Part shown: one piece after another, positions 34,714 through 42,618 of the stretch
How positions within the stretch are numbered: the first letter of the stretch is position 1
Layout of the letters: every line of letters begins with the position of its first letter
NCBI GenBank assembly: GCA_965214035.1
Contig: OZ243932.1
Location: forward strand, 1,178,001-1,242,000
From: JAJDYQ01 sp965214035
GTDB lineage: Bacteria > Pseudomonadota > Gammaproteobacteria > JAJDYQ01
Direction of reading: 5' to 3'
Length of the DNA: 64,000 bases
Notes under the pieces: model-generated
The model's input: only the letters and a program-made list of their open reading frames with translations
Databases searched by the model: none
What the model was told of the DNA's origin: nothing
Translations under genes and position numbers: made by a program

Positions 34714-34811
34714 ATGAAGGCAATACACAGGTTTCCACAACAGAGCGGATTAGCGCCATGTTGTCTCTGTCTGTAGGCCGGCGCATCACTTACAGGGAAG
34801 CGATTGCCTGA
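34626..34811 (+). pseudogene. IS1595-family transposase, C-terminal fragment
   Basis: The plus-strand frame reads LYYRGLYGIWHQVSRKHLHR, then YVNEVTFRLNEGN and SVGRRITYREAIA before the stop. It matches the C-terminus of the complete transposase (GTFHHFSMKHCQRYVDEFVF ... GKGKRLTYKTLMA). The catalytic domain is missing. It is fused to the end of the DotD-like gene, which shows that a deletion joined them. Confidence 0.75.
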
Positions 34812-35030
34812 ATACATCCGGGCAATGAGGTGCCGGCCCCGTCCCTTGGAGGTGACGGAACAACAGGGTTGTTCCCAAATGCTCATGGCTGGTCTCTGCT
34901 TGCCCGAAAATCAAAACGGCTGAACGCACAAAAGCAGGAATATCGATACAATACAACCGAAATCAGAGCAGACAGTCAGTGGAGTTAAGTATTAATTCCT
35001 AAAAAACATTTGCAGAGAACCCATACATTC

Positions 35031-36260
35031 TTGGGAATTATCCCGATTAGTTGACAAGTTTACGGTACAATACATCCATGAAGCACTATCGTACGATTCG
35101 CTATCGGCTGCATCCGAACACGAAGGCCAAAGCTGAGAAGCTGTTTGCTTTGAGTGGTGCCTGCCGGCATGTTTGGAATCACTTTGTGGCCGAGTTGCGC
35201 GCTGACTATGCGCGTTATGATCGGTGTGATTACCATTCGTACCGCAATAACAAACGGTTCACGGTACTGCGCCATGGTCAAAAGGACTGGTTGCAGGATT
35301 ATTCGGCTGCGATAGTCAGACAGACCCTGAAACCGATTGAGACGGCTTACAAACAGTTTTTCAAGGGAAACGGTGTATTACCTCGCTTTCATGGTCGTTA
35401 CACTCACAGCCCGTCATTTACCTGTCCTGCGGGCACTTTCAACCTCAACAACAAAACCCTGCATATTCAGAAGATTGGTCAGGTCGGATTATCGGGGCTG
35501 AACCCTTATCCTGACGGCAAGCCGATACAGGTGACCGTCAGGCATGAGTTAGGTAACTGGTATGCCTATGTCGTGTATGAAGTGGCTCTAAAGGGTGAAC
35601 CACGACCGATCAGGGAGGTTGGCATTGACAGGAGTGTAGGCCAGGTAACCTGTTCCGATGGTTTTGTCTATCGGCTGCCAGATGATGAGAGAGGCTGGAT
35701 GTTGGAATGCCGTAAGAAGCGTTATCAGCGTATGGTAGCCAGACGTGTGAAAGGTTCTAACCGCCGGGCAAAAGCAAAGCTGCTGCTGGGTAAAACCTGC
35801 CAGAAGATAGCCGAACGGCGGTATAACGGGTGTCATCACACGAGCAAGGTAATTGCGAATAAGTTCACCACCGTCTATATGGAAGACCTGAACACAAAAG
35901 GCCTGACCAAAGCCGGTCGAGGCAAAAGCGGGTTGAACCGTGAGATACTGAAGTCAGGCTGGCATCCACTGGAGCAGATGCTGGCCTACAAAACGAATGT
36001 GATCAAAGTGCGGGCTGCCTATACTTCGCAGCGGCACCATGAATGCGGGCACACGGAAAACGACAACGGAAAGACGCAAGCGGAGTTTTTCTGTCAGGCT
36101 TGTGGTCATCGGGACAATGCGGATTACAATGCTGCATTGAATATTTTGGCCTTCGGGAATGGGGCTGCTACACGTGGAGGTGGCGTTGAGGTAAGACGGC
36201 CTGTGAAGCGTGAAATAGACCGGGAAGTTGGCTTTGTCAACTAATCGGGATAATTCCCAA
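35031..36260 (+). mobile_element. IS605/IS1341-type TnpB element bounded by 27-bp inverted repeats
   Basis: The 27 bases at 35031-35057 (TTGGGAATTATCCCGATTAG...) are exactly repeated in inverse at 36234-36260. Each end contains a small hairpin (GGGA-ATTA-TCCC). Only tnpB is present; there is no TnpA, so movement would need one in trans. Perfect terminal inverted repeats are unusual for this family, which normally has non-identical subterminal hairpins. Confidence 0.75.
35078..36244 (+). CDS. tnpB: RNA-guided nuclease TnpB of an IS605-type element
   Basis: A 388-residue TnpB (from the second start, MKHYRTIRYRLHPNTKAKAE). It has the OrfB helix-turn-helix start, the RuvC aspartate in VGIDRSVGQ, the glutamate in VYMEDLNTKGL, a zinc-ribbon region and the last aspartate in RDNADYNAALNIL. 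In the ribbon the first CxxC reads HHECGHTE, so its first cysteine is replaced by histidine; the second pair CQACG is intact. TnpB cuts DNA guided by an RNA from the element's 3' end. The gene extends into the right inverted repeat. Confidence 0.9.
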   Translation: MKHYRTIRYRLHPNTKAKAEKLFALSGACRHVWNHFVAELRADYARYDRCDYHSYRNNKRFTVLRHGQKDWLQDYSAAIVRQTLKPIETAYKQFFKGNGVLPRFHGRYTHSPSFTCPAGTFNLNNKTLHIQKIGQVGLSGLNPYPDGKPIQVTVRHELGNWYAYVVYEVALKGEPRPIREVGIDRSVGQVTCSDGFVYRLPDDERGWMLECRKKRYQRMVARRVKGSNRRAKAKLLLGKTCQKIAERRYNGCHHTSKVIANKFTTVYMEDLNTKGLTKAGRGKSGLNREILKSGWHPLEQMLAYKTNVIKVRAAYTSQRHHECGHTENDNGKTQAEFFCQACGHRDNADYNAALNILAFGNGAATRGGGVEVRRPVKREIDREVGFVN

Positions 36261-36264
36261 AGAT

Positions 36265-37281
36265 ATGGACCATTACTCCAACGGCGGTCGTTTCCTGTTG
36301 CTATCAGCAGCATTTGTCATCCTGATAGCAGGGATGAAAGCAGCCGCACCAGTATTAACCTCATTTTTGCTCTCCATCTTTATCGCCATAATCAGTGCAC
36401 CCTCCATGTTTTTCCTTCAGCGTCAGGGGTTGCCGACACCTATTGCGCTGCTGGCAGTCATTTCGATGATTGTGCTGGCTTTAACGCTGATTGGCGTCCT
36501 GACAGGAAATTCGATTGAGAATTTTCAACAATCACTTCCTGCATACCAGCTACGCCTGCAGGAACGGCTGCAAGGCGTTGCCGAATTACTGGAAAAAACT
36601 GGCATAAAAATATCTTTTCAGGATATCCGGGCATATTTCGATCCCGCTATTGTCATGCAACTGGCAGTCAATATGCTCAGCGGATTAGGCAGTGTGCTGA
36701 CCAATGGCTTTCTGATTCTGCTAACTGTGGTTTTCATGTTATCCGAAGCATCAGCCTTCCCCGAAAAAATACACCGTGCCTTGAATAAGCCAAATCAGTC
36801 ACTTGCGGGATTTGACCATTTTCTAAAAACCGTCAGGCGCTATATGGCAATCAAAACCTGGACCAGTCTGGCAACAGGCCTGATCATATGGCTGTCGTTA
36901 TGGCTACTGGGGCTGGACTACCCGCTATTGTGGGGCGTTATGGCCTTTTTATTAAACTATGTGCCGAATATAGGTTCCATTATTGCTGCCATACCGGCCG
37001 TTTTACTGGCAATCGTCCAGCTAGGCTGGGGAGGTGCGGCAGCAGTTGTCATCATATACACGCTGATCAATGTCATTATCGGCAATGCCATTGAACCACG
37101 GTTTATGGGTAAAGGGCTGGGGCTGTCAACGCTTGTGGTATTTTTATCCCTGATCTTCTGGGGGTGGGTACTGGGGCCTGTCGGAATGCTGCTTTCAATA
37201 CCACTCACCATGACGTTAAAAATAGCCATGGACCATAGCGAGGAAACCCGATGGATAGCAGCTTTGCTTGACTCGGAGTGA
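36265..37281 (+). CDS. AI-2E family (PerM/TqsA-like) membrane protein
   Basis: A 338-residue permease-like protein with seven or eight membrane helices. Hallmarks: FLLSIFIAIISAPSMFFLQR near the N-terminus, MAIKTWTSLATGLIIWLSL, WGVMAFLLNYVPNIGSIIAA with the PNIG motif, and GNAIEPRFMGKGLGLSTLVV. Members export small molecules or act in Na+/Li+ exchange; the substrate here is unknown. The ATG is 4 bases after the TnpB inverted repeat, so the native promoter and possibly a few N-terminal codons have been replaced by the insertion. Confidence 0.88.
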   Translation: MDHYSNGGRFLLLSAAFVILIAGMKAAAPVLTSFLLSIFIAIISAPSMFFLQRQGLPTPIALLAVISMIVLALTLIGVLTGNSIENFQQSLPAYQLRLQERLQGVAELLEKTGIKISFQDIRAYFDPAIVMQLAVNMLSGLGSVLTNGFLILLTVVFMLSEASAFPEKIHRALNKPNQSLAGFDHFLKTVRRYMAIKTWTSLATGLIIWLSLWLLGLDYPLLWGVMAFLLNYVPNIGSIIAAIPAVLLAIVQLGWGGAAAVVIIYTLINVIIGNAIEPRFMGKGLGLSTLVVFLSLIFWGWVLGPVGMLLSIPLTMTLKIAMDHSEETRWIAALLDSE

Positions 37282-37313
37282 TACCGGCCAAACTATGGAC
37301 CGGAAAATCAGAC

Positions 37314-37943
37314 TTATTGCGGATAATTCGCAACCTCATTTCCATTACTGTCAACGGCTATTACTCTAGGAGCATCGCTATCTATCACTTCCTTCCATTT
37401 AATATGCAGGGTAATCAGGCTGCTTTTCTGCCTTGCTCTGGATTTTTCCAGCCACATGTCGCTAACCGTGACCAGCAAAATACCGTCTTCAAGTGACTCC
37501 GCTCCGGTAAATGGAGTGTAACCTTTCAGGACCTGGGTTCTGGCATTATATTTCAGCAAGTATTTTTCAAAGTCTTTCATGCCAGACGTTTTTGGGTCAC
37601 TGGCACTTACCTTCAGCTTCGCAGGACCCGGAGTAACTGCTGCCACCGCAGCCGAAGCAACAGAACCTCCACTGCCAGAACCCAACAGAGCGAGCGTCGA
37701 TACATGTAGCCACCCACTCAAATCGGAACTGGCAACATAAATCTCATACCACTCACCCTTCACACCCATTTCCATCACCTCCGAACCTGTAGAGAGTTTT
37801 TCTACCAGAGGGGAATTCTTGTCGGCTTGTTCGTACACAACGGCCCCATCTAAACGGACAGTATGAATATCACCAACCTCTGCCAATACTAATACTGGTG
37901 AAAACAATACGGACAAAGACAATGATTTCGCTATTTTTAACAT
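37314..37943 (-). CDS. Secreted SH3-domain protein (copy 1)
   Basis: A 209-residue protein with a signal peptide (MLKIAKSLSLSVLFSPVLVL-AE). An SH3b-like domain follows: GAVVYEQADKNSPLVEKLST and GEWYEIYVASSDLSGWLHVS. The C-terminal half (KDFEKYLLKYNARTQVLKGY, VTVSDMWLEKSRARQKSSLI) is not recognised. Bacterial SH3 domains of this kind bind cell wall or ligands. It is paralogous to the product at 41040-41678; the two share upstream bases (TTTAGACCAA) and are separated by IS elements. Confidence 0.8.
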   Translation of the reverse strand: MLKIAKSLSLSVLFSPVLVLAEVGDIHTVRLDGAVVYEQADKNSPLVEKLSTGSEVMEMGVKGEWYEIYVASSDLSGWLHVSTLALLGSGSGGSVASAAVAAVTPGPAKLKVSASDPKTSGMKDFEKYLLKYNARTQVLKGYTPFTGAESLEDGILLVTVSDMWLEKSRARQKSSLITLHIKWKEVIDSDAPRVIAVDSNGNEVANYPQ

Positions 37944-38120
37944 CTGCCCTCCTCCATTTAATCAAACCTATATGTTTATTTTAGACCAACTCTGTGATTA
38001 TTGCTGAAAAATATAGGGAATTATATAGGGAATTATATACTTAATGCCTTGGATGTTTGCAATTTTGGGGCATAGGGTGCAGGATTGTGGGCAGTTCAGT
38101 TTTTCAACGGGTGATGGGTC

Positions 38121-39044
38121 ATGGTCAAGACGATATCGGTATTTGAGTTTTTCAGGTTTTTTCCGAGTGAAGCGGCAGCGGTTCGGTTTGTCGAGGGTCA
38201 GATTTGGGAGGATGGTCCGGTATGTCCGCACTGTAGGAGTGGCAACACGGTTCCGCGGTTGAAGCGGCATGGGCATCGCTGCCGGGATTGCAGGGCGGAC
38301 TTCACGGTTCGTCACGGCACCATCTTTGAGAAGTCCAGGCTTTCCCTTGTAAAATGGCTATACGCCATTTATCTGGTTCAAACCAGCCGCAAGAGCGTGA
38401 GCAGTCTGCAGTTGTCAAAAGAACTGGCTATCACGCAGAAGACAGCGTGGTTTTTGCTTCACAGAATCCGTGAAGCGTGCCAGCAGGGGGACTGGAAGCT
38501 GACCTTTCAGGTGGAAATGGATGCGACCTGTTTCGGTGGAAAGCGAAAGAATATGAACCGGGCCAGAAGAAAAGTGAGAGAACCATCGGGTCGGGGAGCC
38601 GTGGGCAAGCAGCCTGTGATCGGGATGCGTGGGCGTGACGGACGCCTCAAGGCGGTTGCCGTGCATCGTGAGAATAAAAAGACGGTTCGCCATCTGGCAA
38701 AGGGTCATATTGAAAAGGGGGCTACGGTATTCACGGATGAGGCGCGTGCCTACGACGCCATTCCTGGAGCGGGTTTCCAGCACCAGACAGTCAATCACTC
38801 TGCGGGGGAATACATCAATGGTATGGCGCATACCAACGGCATTGAGTCCGTTTGGGCTTTGCTCAAACGGGGATACACCGGCACCTTCCATCACTTTAGC
38901 ATGAAGCACTGCCAACGGTATGTGGATGAGTTTGTGTTTCGGTTAAATGAGGGTCACTGTGCCGTCGATACTCTGGATCGCATGAAGTCCGTCTGCATGG
39001 CCGGCAAGGGCAAGCGGCTGACTTACAAAACCCTGATGGCCTGA
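38121..39044 (+). CDS. IS1595-family (ISXO2-like) transposase
   Basis: A 307-residue transposase. The N-terminal zinc ribbon reads CPHCRSGNTVPRLKRHGHRC-RDC. The DDE-like domain has EMDATCFGGKRKNMNR, VFTDEARAYDAIPGAGFQHQ and NGIESVWALLKRGYTGTFHH with RYVDEFVFRLNEG (the DD[E/N] residues plus the conserved ER4-type NGIES). All catalytic positions I can place are present, so it may be active and could mobilise the MITE and other ends in the window. Confidence 0.9.
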   Translation: MVKTISVFEFFRFFPSEAAAVRFVEGQIWEDGPVCPHCRSGNTVPRLKRHGHRCRDCRADFTVRHGTIFEKSRLSLVKWLYAIYLVQTSRKSVSSLQLSKELAITQKTAWFLLHRIREACQQGDWKLTFQVEMDATCFGGKRKNMNRARRKVREPSGRGAVGKQPVIGMRGRDGRLKAVAVHRENKKTVRHLAKGHIEKGATVFTDEARAYDAIPGAGFQHQTVNHSAGEYINGMAHTNGIESVWALLKRGYTGTFHHFSMKHCQRYVDEFVFRLNEGHCAVDTLDRMKSVCMAGKGKRLTYKTLMA

Positions 39045-39138
39045 TGCAAAATCAGGTCCATCAAGGGAATGTGTCTCAGGATGCGCAAATGATACGATTT
39101 TCCCAAGGATTCCCTTTGGTCCTGGTATTCGGGGCTGA

Positions 39139-39456
39139 CCTTCTGAAGTCGATAAATCATATAGTGAAGCTCGTCGGTGCATAGAAGTAAATGCGTATTC
39201 TGCTGCAGATAAAGGCGCAAAAGAGAGGGAATCATTTGCTGCATATCTGACTCATCTTGAAGTGGAGGGATATGTAACAACGCCAATGAAAGGGTGGATT
39301 GATTTAATGAGGCAACACGGAAATAACTCTACTCATAAACTTGATGCTCCAGAAAAAGAAAGGGCGCAAAGTACAGTGATGTTTACAGCAGAGTTACTAA
39401 GGCTTGTCTATGAAATGGAATATAGGGCAAATAAATTCACGCAAGAGCAGCCCTGA
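39139..39456 (+). pseudogene. DUF4145-like gene remnant (integron-cassette type)
   Basis: No proper start: the frame opens after a TGA and reads PSEVDKSYSEARRCIEVNAY, then jumps to ADKGAKERESFAAYLTHLE, MKGWIDLMRQHGNNSTHKLD and VMFTAELLRLVYEME before TGA. This is the C-terminal part of DUF4145 proteins, with an apparent internal deletion after NAYSA. Its stop codon lies at the start of an attC-like site, as in gene cassettes. Confidence 0.55.
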
Positions 39457-39526
39457 CAAGGCGCTCGTTCGGACGCAAACGACGCTCGCTGCGCTTCGTT
39501 TGCTCCGCACAGCTTTAACGTTAGCG
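39451..39526 (+). other. attC-like recombination site (integron cassette relic)
   Basis: Directly at the DUF4145 stop, a 76-base stretch has the outline of an attC site: TGACAA at the left edge, an imperfect palindrome GGACGCAAACGA ... TCGTTTGCTCC with the CGCTCGCTGCGC centre (39471-39506), and AACGTTAG at the right edge (39518-39525). The right core box departs from GTTRRRY at two bases, so it may be inactive. No integron integrase is in the window. Confidence 0.55.
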
Positions 39527-39540
39527 TTCAATAGGTCGGG

Positions 39541-39673
39541 TATGTCGCTATCGCAGGAAGAGAAAGAACATGTCCTGGCTCTGGCTGAGGAAATAGTCGA
39601 TCCTTCTAGTGGATATGGAAAAACATTTTGTTTGGGATATACGGATCATTACCAAAGGAGAGAAAGAACATGA
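39541..39673 (+). CDS. Tiny hypothetical ORF, coupled to the next
   Basis: Not recognised. The 43-codon frame (MSLSQEEKEHVLALAEEIVD ... LGYTDHYQRRERT) starts 15 bases after the attC-like site, where a cassette gene would begin, and overlaps the next ATG by ATGA. Confidence 0.35.
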
Positions 39674-39792
39674 GCAAACGCCCATCGCTAAAAGACTTTC
39701 AAAGTGCCGTCCGACAAATTGTTCGTTACCGACCTGAAAAAGCACCCTCCACCGCACAACTGAAACAACGATGGAAACTGGTCAAAAGGTAA
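39670..39792 (+). CDS. Tiny basic hypothetical protein
   Basis: Not recognised. Forty residues, MSKRPSLKDFQSAVRQIVRY ... QLKQRWKLVKR, strongly basic (over a quarter Lys or Arg), preceded by AAAGGAGAG, an excellent ribosome-binding site. It is coupled to the preceding tiny ORF and ends 21 bases before the IS right end, so it may be truncated at its C-terminus. Confidence 0.4.
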   Translation: MSKRPSLKDFQSAVRQIVRYRPEKAPSTAQLKQRWKLVKR

Positions 39793-39834
39793 GCAGGAAA
39801 AACAAAAATTCGGGGCATTAAGTATATAATTCCC

Positions 39835-40665
39835 TTTGGAAAGTACTGTCGGATGAGTCCATTGGTATTTTCATTCAGGCCCCGCTCCCATGAAGCATAA
39901 GGATGGGCAAAGTAAAACCGGGCGTTGAGTGTATCGGCGATATGTTGGTGACCGGCAAACTCCTTACCGTTATCGGAGGTCAGTGTGATGACCCTGTCGG
40001 ACCATGGCGCCAGAAGATCGATGATGGCATCCGTGACGCATTGGGCTGTGTTACGTTTGACCTTTTTGATCAAGGTGAAATGGGATTTTCGCTCGGTCAG
40101 GGAGACCAGGGCTTGTCGGTGGTTTTTACCGATCAGGGTATCGAGTTCCCCGTCACCGATACGTGAACGGGTATCAACGATTCTGGGGCGCTGGTCAATG
40201 CTGACACGACCGACAAGCTGACCCCGGCGATTGTAGCTGCCATCGCGTTTACGGCGCTGCTTTTGGCAGCGCAGATGACGATACAGATGCCCCCCCCCCC
40301 CCCCCCTCATGCTTGTCCCGCACAATGTATTGGTCGATCCATTCATGACGGACCGACCGGTTCCTGTGTGCTTTGAGCCACAGGCTGATTTGCTCTGCAC
40401 TCCAGTCAAGCTCCAGCAGGTGTCGTACATGACCCCGGGTCGTCTCGGTCAACCGGTAGCGCACGTTGGCCTGTCGGCGCTTGTCACTCAGGCGTTGAGC
40501 CTGTTCAGGGCGATAACCACGAAGGCCCGTATCGCGCTGAAGCTCACGGCTAATGGTGGATCGACTTCAACCTGACATCATGGCTATCCCGGATTGGTTA
40601 TGGCCGGCTTTCTTCAGGGCATCAATCCGGTATCGTTGTTCCTGGGTAAGCTGTTTGTATCTCAT
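39835..40665 (-). pseudogene. IS30-family transposase, broken three ways
   Basis: From ATG 40665 the translation is MRYKQLTQEQRYRIDALKKA ... IAMMSG, then a TGA (codon 33), then SRSTISRELQRDTGLRGYRP and the N-terminal HTH region. At 40290-40306 a run of 17 C shifts the frame. The DDE domain continues GNWEGD-like (RSRIGDGELDTLIGKNHRQA), VITLTSDNGKEFAGH and NENTNGLIRQYFPK, where the IS1595 element cuts it off. The gene is inactive unless the poly-C length varies and the TGA is a read error. Confidence 0.85.
40290..40306. repeat. Homopolymer of 17 C in the IS30 transposase
   Basis: Seventeen consecutive C on the plus strand encode a Gly run in one transposase frame and move it into another. Such tracts are prone to slippage in vivo and to length errors in sequencing. 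Confidence 0.9.
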
Positions 40666-41039
40666 CGTGCTCCTCTTTCCCGGCAGAATGGGAAAGCTGT
40701 GAATCATACAGCAGCTTACCCTATCGCCAACTCGTCAAGAGTTGCACTTACAAGTTGAATTCAGGTTTTAATGGATATAATTTTTTAGGGGTACTGGCCG
40801 CGAGCATTGAAATTTAGCTGGCTGGTGTTCATTTTGACAGCCATCAACATTTTCGCATATTTTACATCCCCTGAATATGGAGGGCGATGTTACAACCATA
40901 AAATATGATATTGCCCCTGCCGGCATTACAAACAACAGACTTAAGCGGCACGGTCAGATTTCGAGAGAGCAGCATGACCTGCTTTATTAGCTGGCACTAC
41001 AATATCGAACCAAACATCAGGGCCAGTATAAAGACGGGA
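40666..41039. other. Gap between IS30 start and the second SH3 gene
   Basis: The first hundred bases hold the IS30 left end (around GAGTTGCACTTACAAGTTGA at 40739-40758). Beyond that I see AT-rich intergenic DNA and a 33-codon frame near 40880-40990 that is not recognised. No promoter or RNA gene is evident. Confidence 0.4.
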
Positions 41040-41678
41040 TTATTCAGGATAATTCAGAACTTGATTTTCGTTATCATCCACAACAACGACTTTGGCATCA
41101 TTATTTTTTACTGCCTCTTTCCATTTTGTATGAAGAATAATCAGGCTCACTTTCTGCCTTGCTTTGGACTGTTCCAGCCAAGCGCCGGTAGCCGCAACCT
41201 GTAAATTACCGTTTTGAAGCGGTTCCACTTTGGTAAACGGGGTGTAACCCTTCAAAACACGAGTTCTGGCACTGTACTTCAGAATGTATTTTTCAAACTC
41301 TTTCATGCTCGGCGTTTTATCAGTATCGGCTATCTTTATCTCTACAATCCTCTTGGGCATCATCTGTGTGCGTGATAGCGTCATTTTGGTGGGATCAGAA
41401 TCTCCATCACCAGATCCTGGCAACATAAGCATTGATGAACGTATCCACCCACTCAGGTCGGCATCGGCAACATAAACCTCATACCATTCGCCCTGCACAT
41501 CCATTTCCACAACTTGCGAAAATCTGCCGAGCTCTTTCACCTGGGGTGAATTTTCGTCCGCCGACTCGTAAAGAATGGCACTCTCTGCCTTAACAGTATG
41601 AGCATCGCCGGTTTCCGCCGGCGCTGCCATGGGCAAAAGCAATAATGATAAAGACAAGGCTTTAATCGTTTTGAGCAA
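41040..41678 (-). CDS. Secreted SH3-domain protein (copy 2)
   Basis: A 212-residue paralogue of the protein at 37314-37943. It starts at TTG (MLKTIKALSLSLLLLPMAAP-AE signal peptide) after GAGGAT at good spacing. The SH3b part is SAILYESADENSPQVKELGR ... GEWYEVYVADADLSGWIRSS; the C-terminal half (EFEKYILKYSARTRVLKGYT) is shared with copy 1. The middle linker differs. Tandem duplication before IS insertion is the simplest history. Confidence 0.8.
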   Translation of the reverse strand: MLKTIKALSLSLLLLPMAAPAETGDAHTVKAESAILYESADENSPQVKELGRFSQVVEMDVQGEWYEVYVADADLSGWIRSSMLMLPGSGDGDSDPTKMTLSRTQMMPKRIVEIKIADTDKTPSMKEFEKYILKYSARTRVLKGYTPFTKVEPLQNGNLQVAATGAWLEQSKARQKVSLIILHTKWKEAVKNNDAKVVVVDDNENQVLNYPE

Positions 41679-41885
41679 TTTACATCCTCATGTAAAGAAG
41701 TTAGTCCGACTAGCTTTAAGGCACCATATAAAATTTAGACCAATTTTCCACAACTGGCAACCAAATATGATAAAAAAATTCGAGCATGGGTCAATTTGGG
41801 AAATGGCACATGATGGATACGATGGAAACACTCCAACTACTCTGCCAAACAAAACAGGAAAAAACACAGAACTGGCTCACATGGC

Positions 41886-42467
41886 TTACCGGTATTGACT
41901 CCAGTAATACATCACCTTTTTCACATACCTCCGGGTCTCCTTGAAAGGGGGGACTTTATTGTCATATCGAATAACATTGTTCTCACCGGCATTATAGGCG
42001 GCAAGCGCAAGTTCAGCATTATTGAACTGCAGCAGCAGGTCCCTCAGATAGCGGGTACCCGCATATACATTATCTTCCGGATTATATCGGTCATCAACAC
42101 CATACCGCTTTGCGGTACCGGGCATGAGCTGCATAAGACCAACGGCACCAGCCCGCGATACGGCCCTCGGATCATATGCTGATTCGGCCGTAATCACAGC
42201 ATCAAGCAGGGATTCATCCACTCTGTAGCGCCGGGCAGCTCTACTGACGAGGCTTGAGTATCTTTTTCGGTTTTTCGCAAAACTCGCGGTATCAAGCGAC
42301 TGCATAGGCTTGTGCATCCACTCACTCGACGTGACTTTACGAAAACCATCATGGGGTGGCCTGTCGGTAAGATAGACATGTCCATCTGCGTCTTTATAAA
42401 AATATATCTTGGCTGCATACGTACTACAGACAGATACGTACAAGCATAGCAACAGGATATAGCGCAT
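41886..42467 (-). CDS. Lytic transglycosylase (SLT domain) with DUF4124 region
   Basis: A 193-residue exported murein lyase. Signal peptide MRYILLLCLYVSVCSTYA; then a DUF4124-like stretch (KIYFYKDADGHVYLTDRPPH); then the SLT domain: ESLLDAVITAESAYDPRAVS with the catalytic glutamate, AGAVGLMQLMPGTAKRYGV, NVYAGTRYLRDLL and ALAAYNAGENNVIRY. It cleaves peptidoglycan to 1,6-anhydro products, which fits NagZ next door and MurU-AmgK at the far end. The start is set at the Met before the signal peptide. Confidence 0.92.
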   Translation of the reverse strand: MRYILLLCLYVSVCSTYAAKIYFYKDADGHVYLTDRPPHDGFRKVTSSEWMHKPMQSLDTASFAKNRKRYSSLVSRAARRYRVDESLLDAVITAESAYDPRAVSRAGAVGLMQLMPGTAKRYGVDDRYNPEDNVYAGTRYLRDLLLQFNNAELALAAYNAGENNVIRYDNKVPPFKETRRYVKKVMYYWSQYR

Positions 42468-42618
42468 AAACTCAGAATAGTAAAACAATAGCTTTCAGGA
42501 TTATTCATCATTATACAGCCTCGCCCTGATTACAACGAATAAAACCGATGGGGCTGGTCGGCTATGATTCCGCAGCAGGACAGCGTACCATCCCATGTCT
42601 TGATAACAGGAGTTAGAC

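Larger units (their letters stand above)
32685..34999. mobile_element. Scrambled IS1595-type element carrying plasmid-gene fragments
   Basis: The left end at 32685-32708 (GGGACTTACTATACTTAACT) and the inverted right end at 34979-34999 match the IS1595-type end consensus. Between them two separate pieces of an IS1595 transposase occur on opposite strands (32971-33072 minus, 34626-34811 plus), with a TnpB 3' scrap, a truncated ssb and a truncated DotD-like gene. It must have been built by several insertions and deletions. Confidence 0.65.
38028..39834 (+). mobile_element. Complete IS1595-family element with passenger genes
   Basis: The element is 1,807 bp between exact 21-base inverted ends (38028-38048 and 39814-39834; core GGGAATTATATACTTAATGC). 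The first 12 bases are duplicated just outside the left end (38016-38027). It carries a full transposase, then about 770 bases of passenger DNA: a DUF4145 relic, an attC-like site and two tiny ORFs. It interrupts an IS30 transposase on its right side; the matching IS30 half is absent on the left and no target duplication is seen. Confidence 0.85.
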
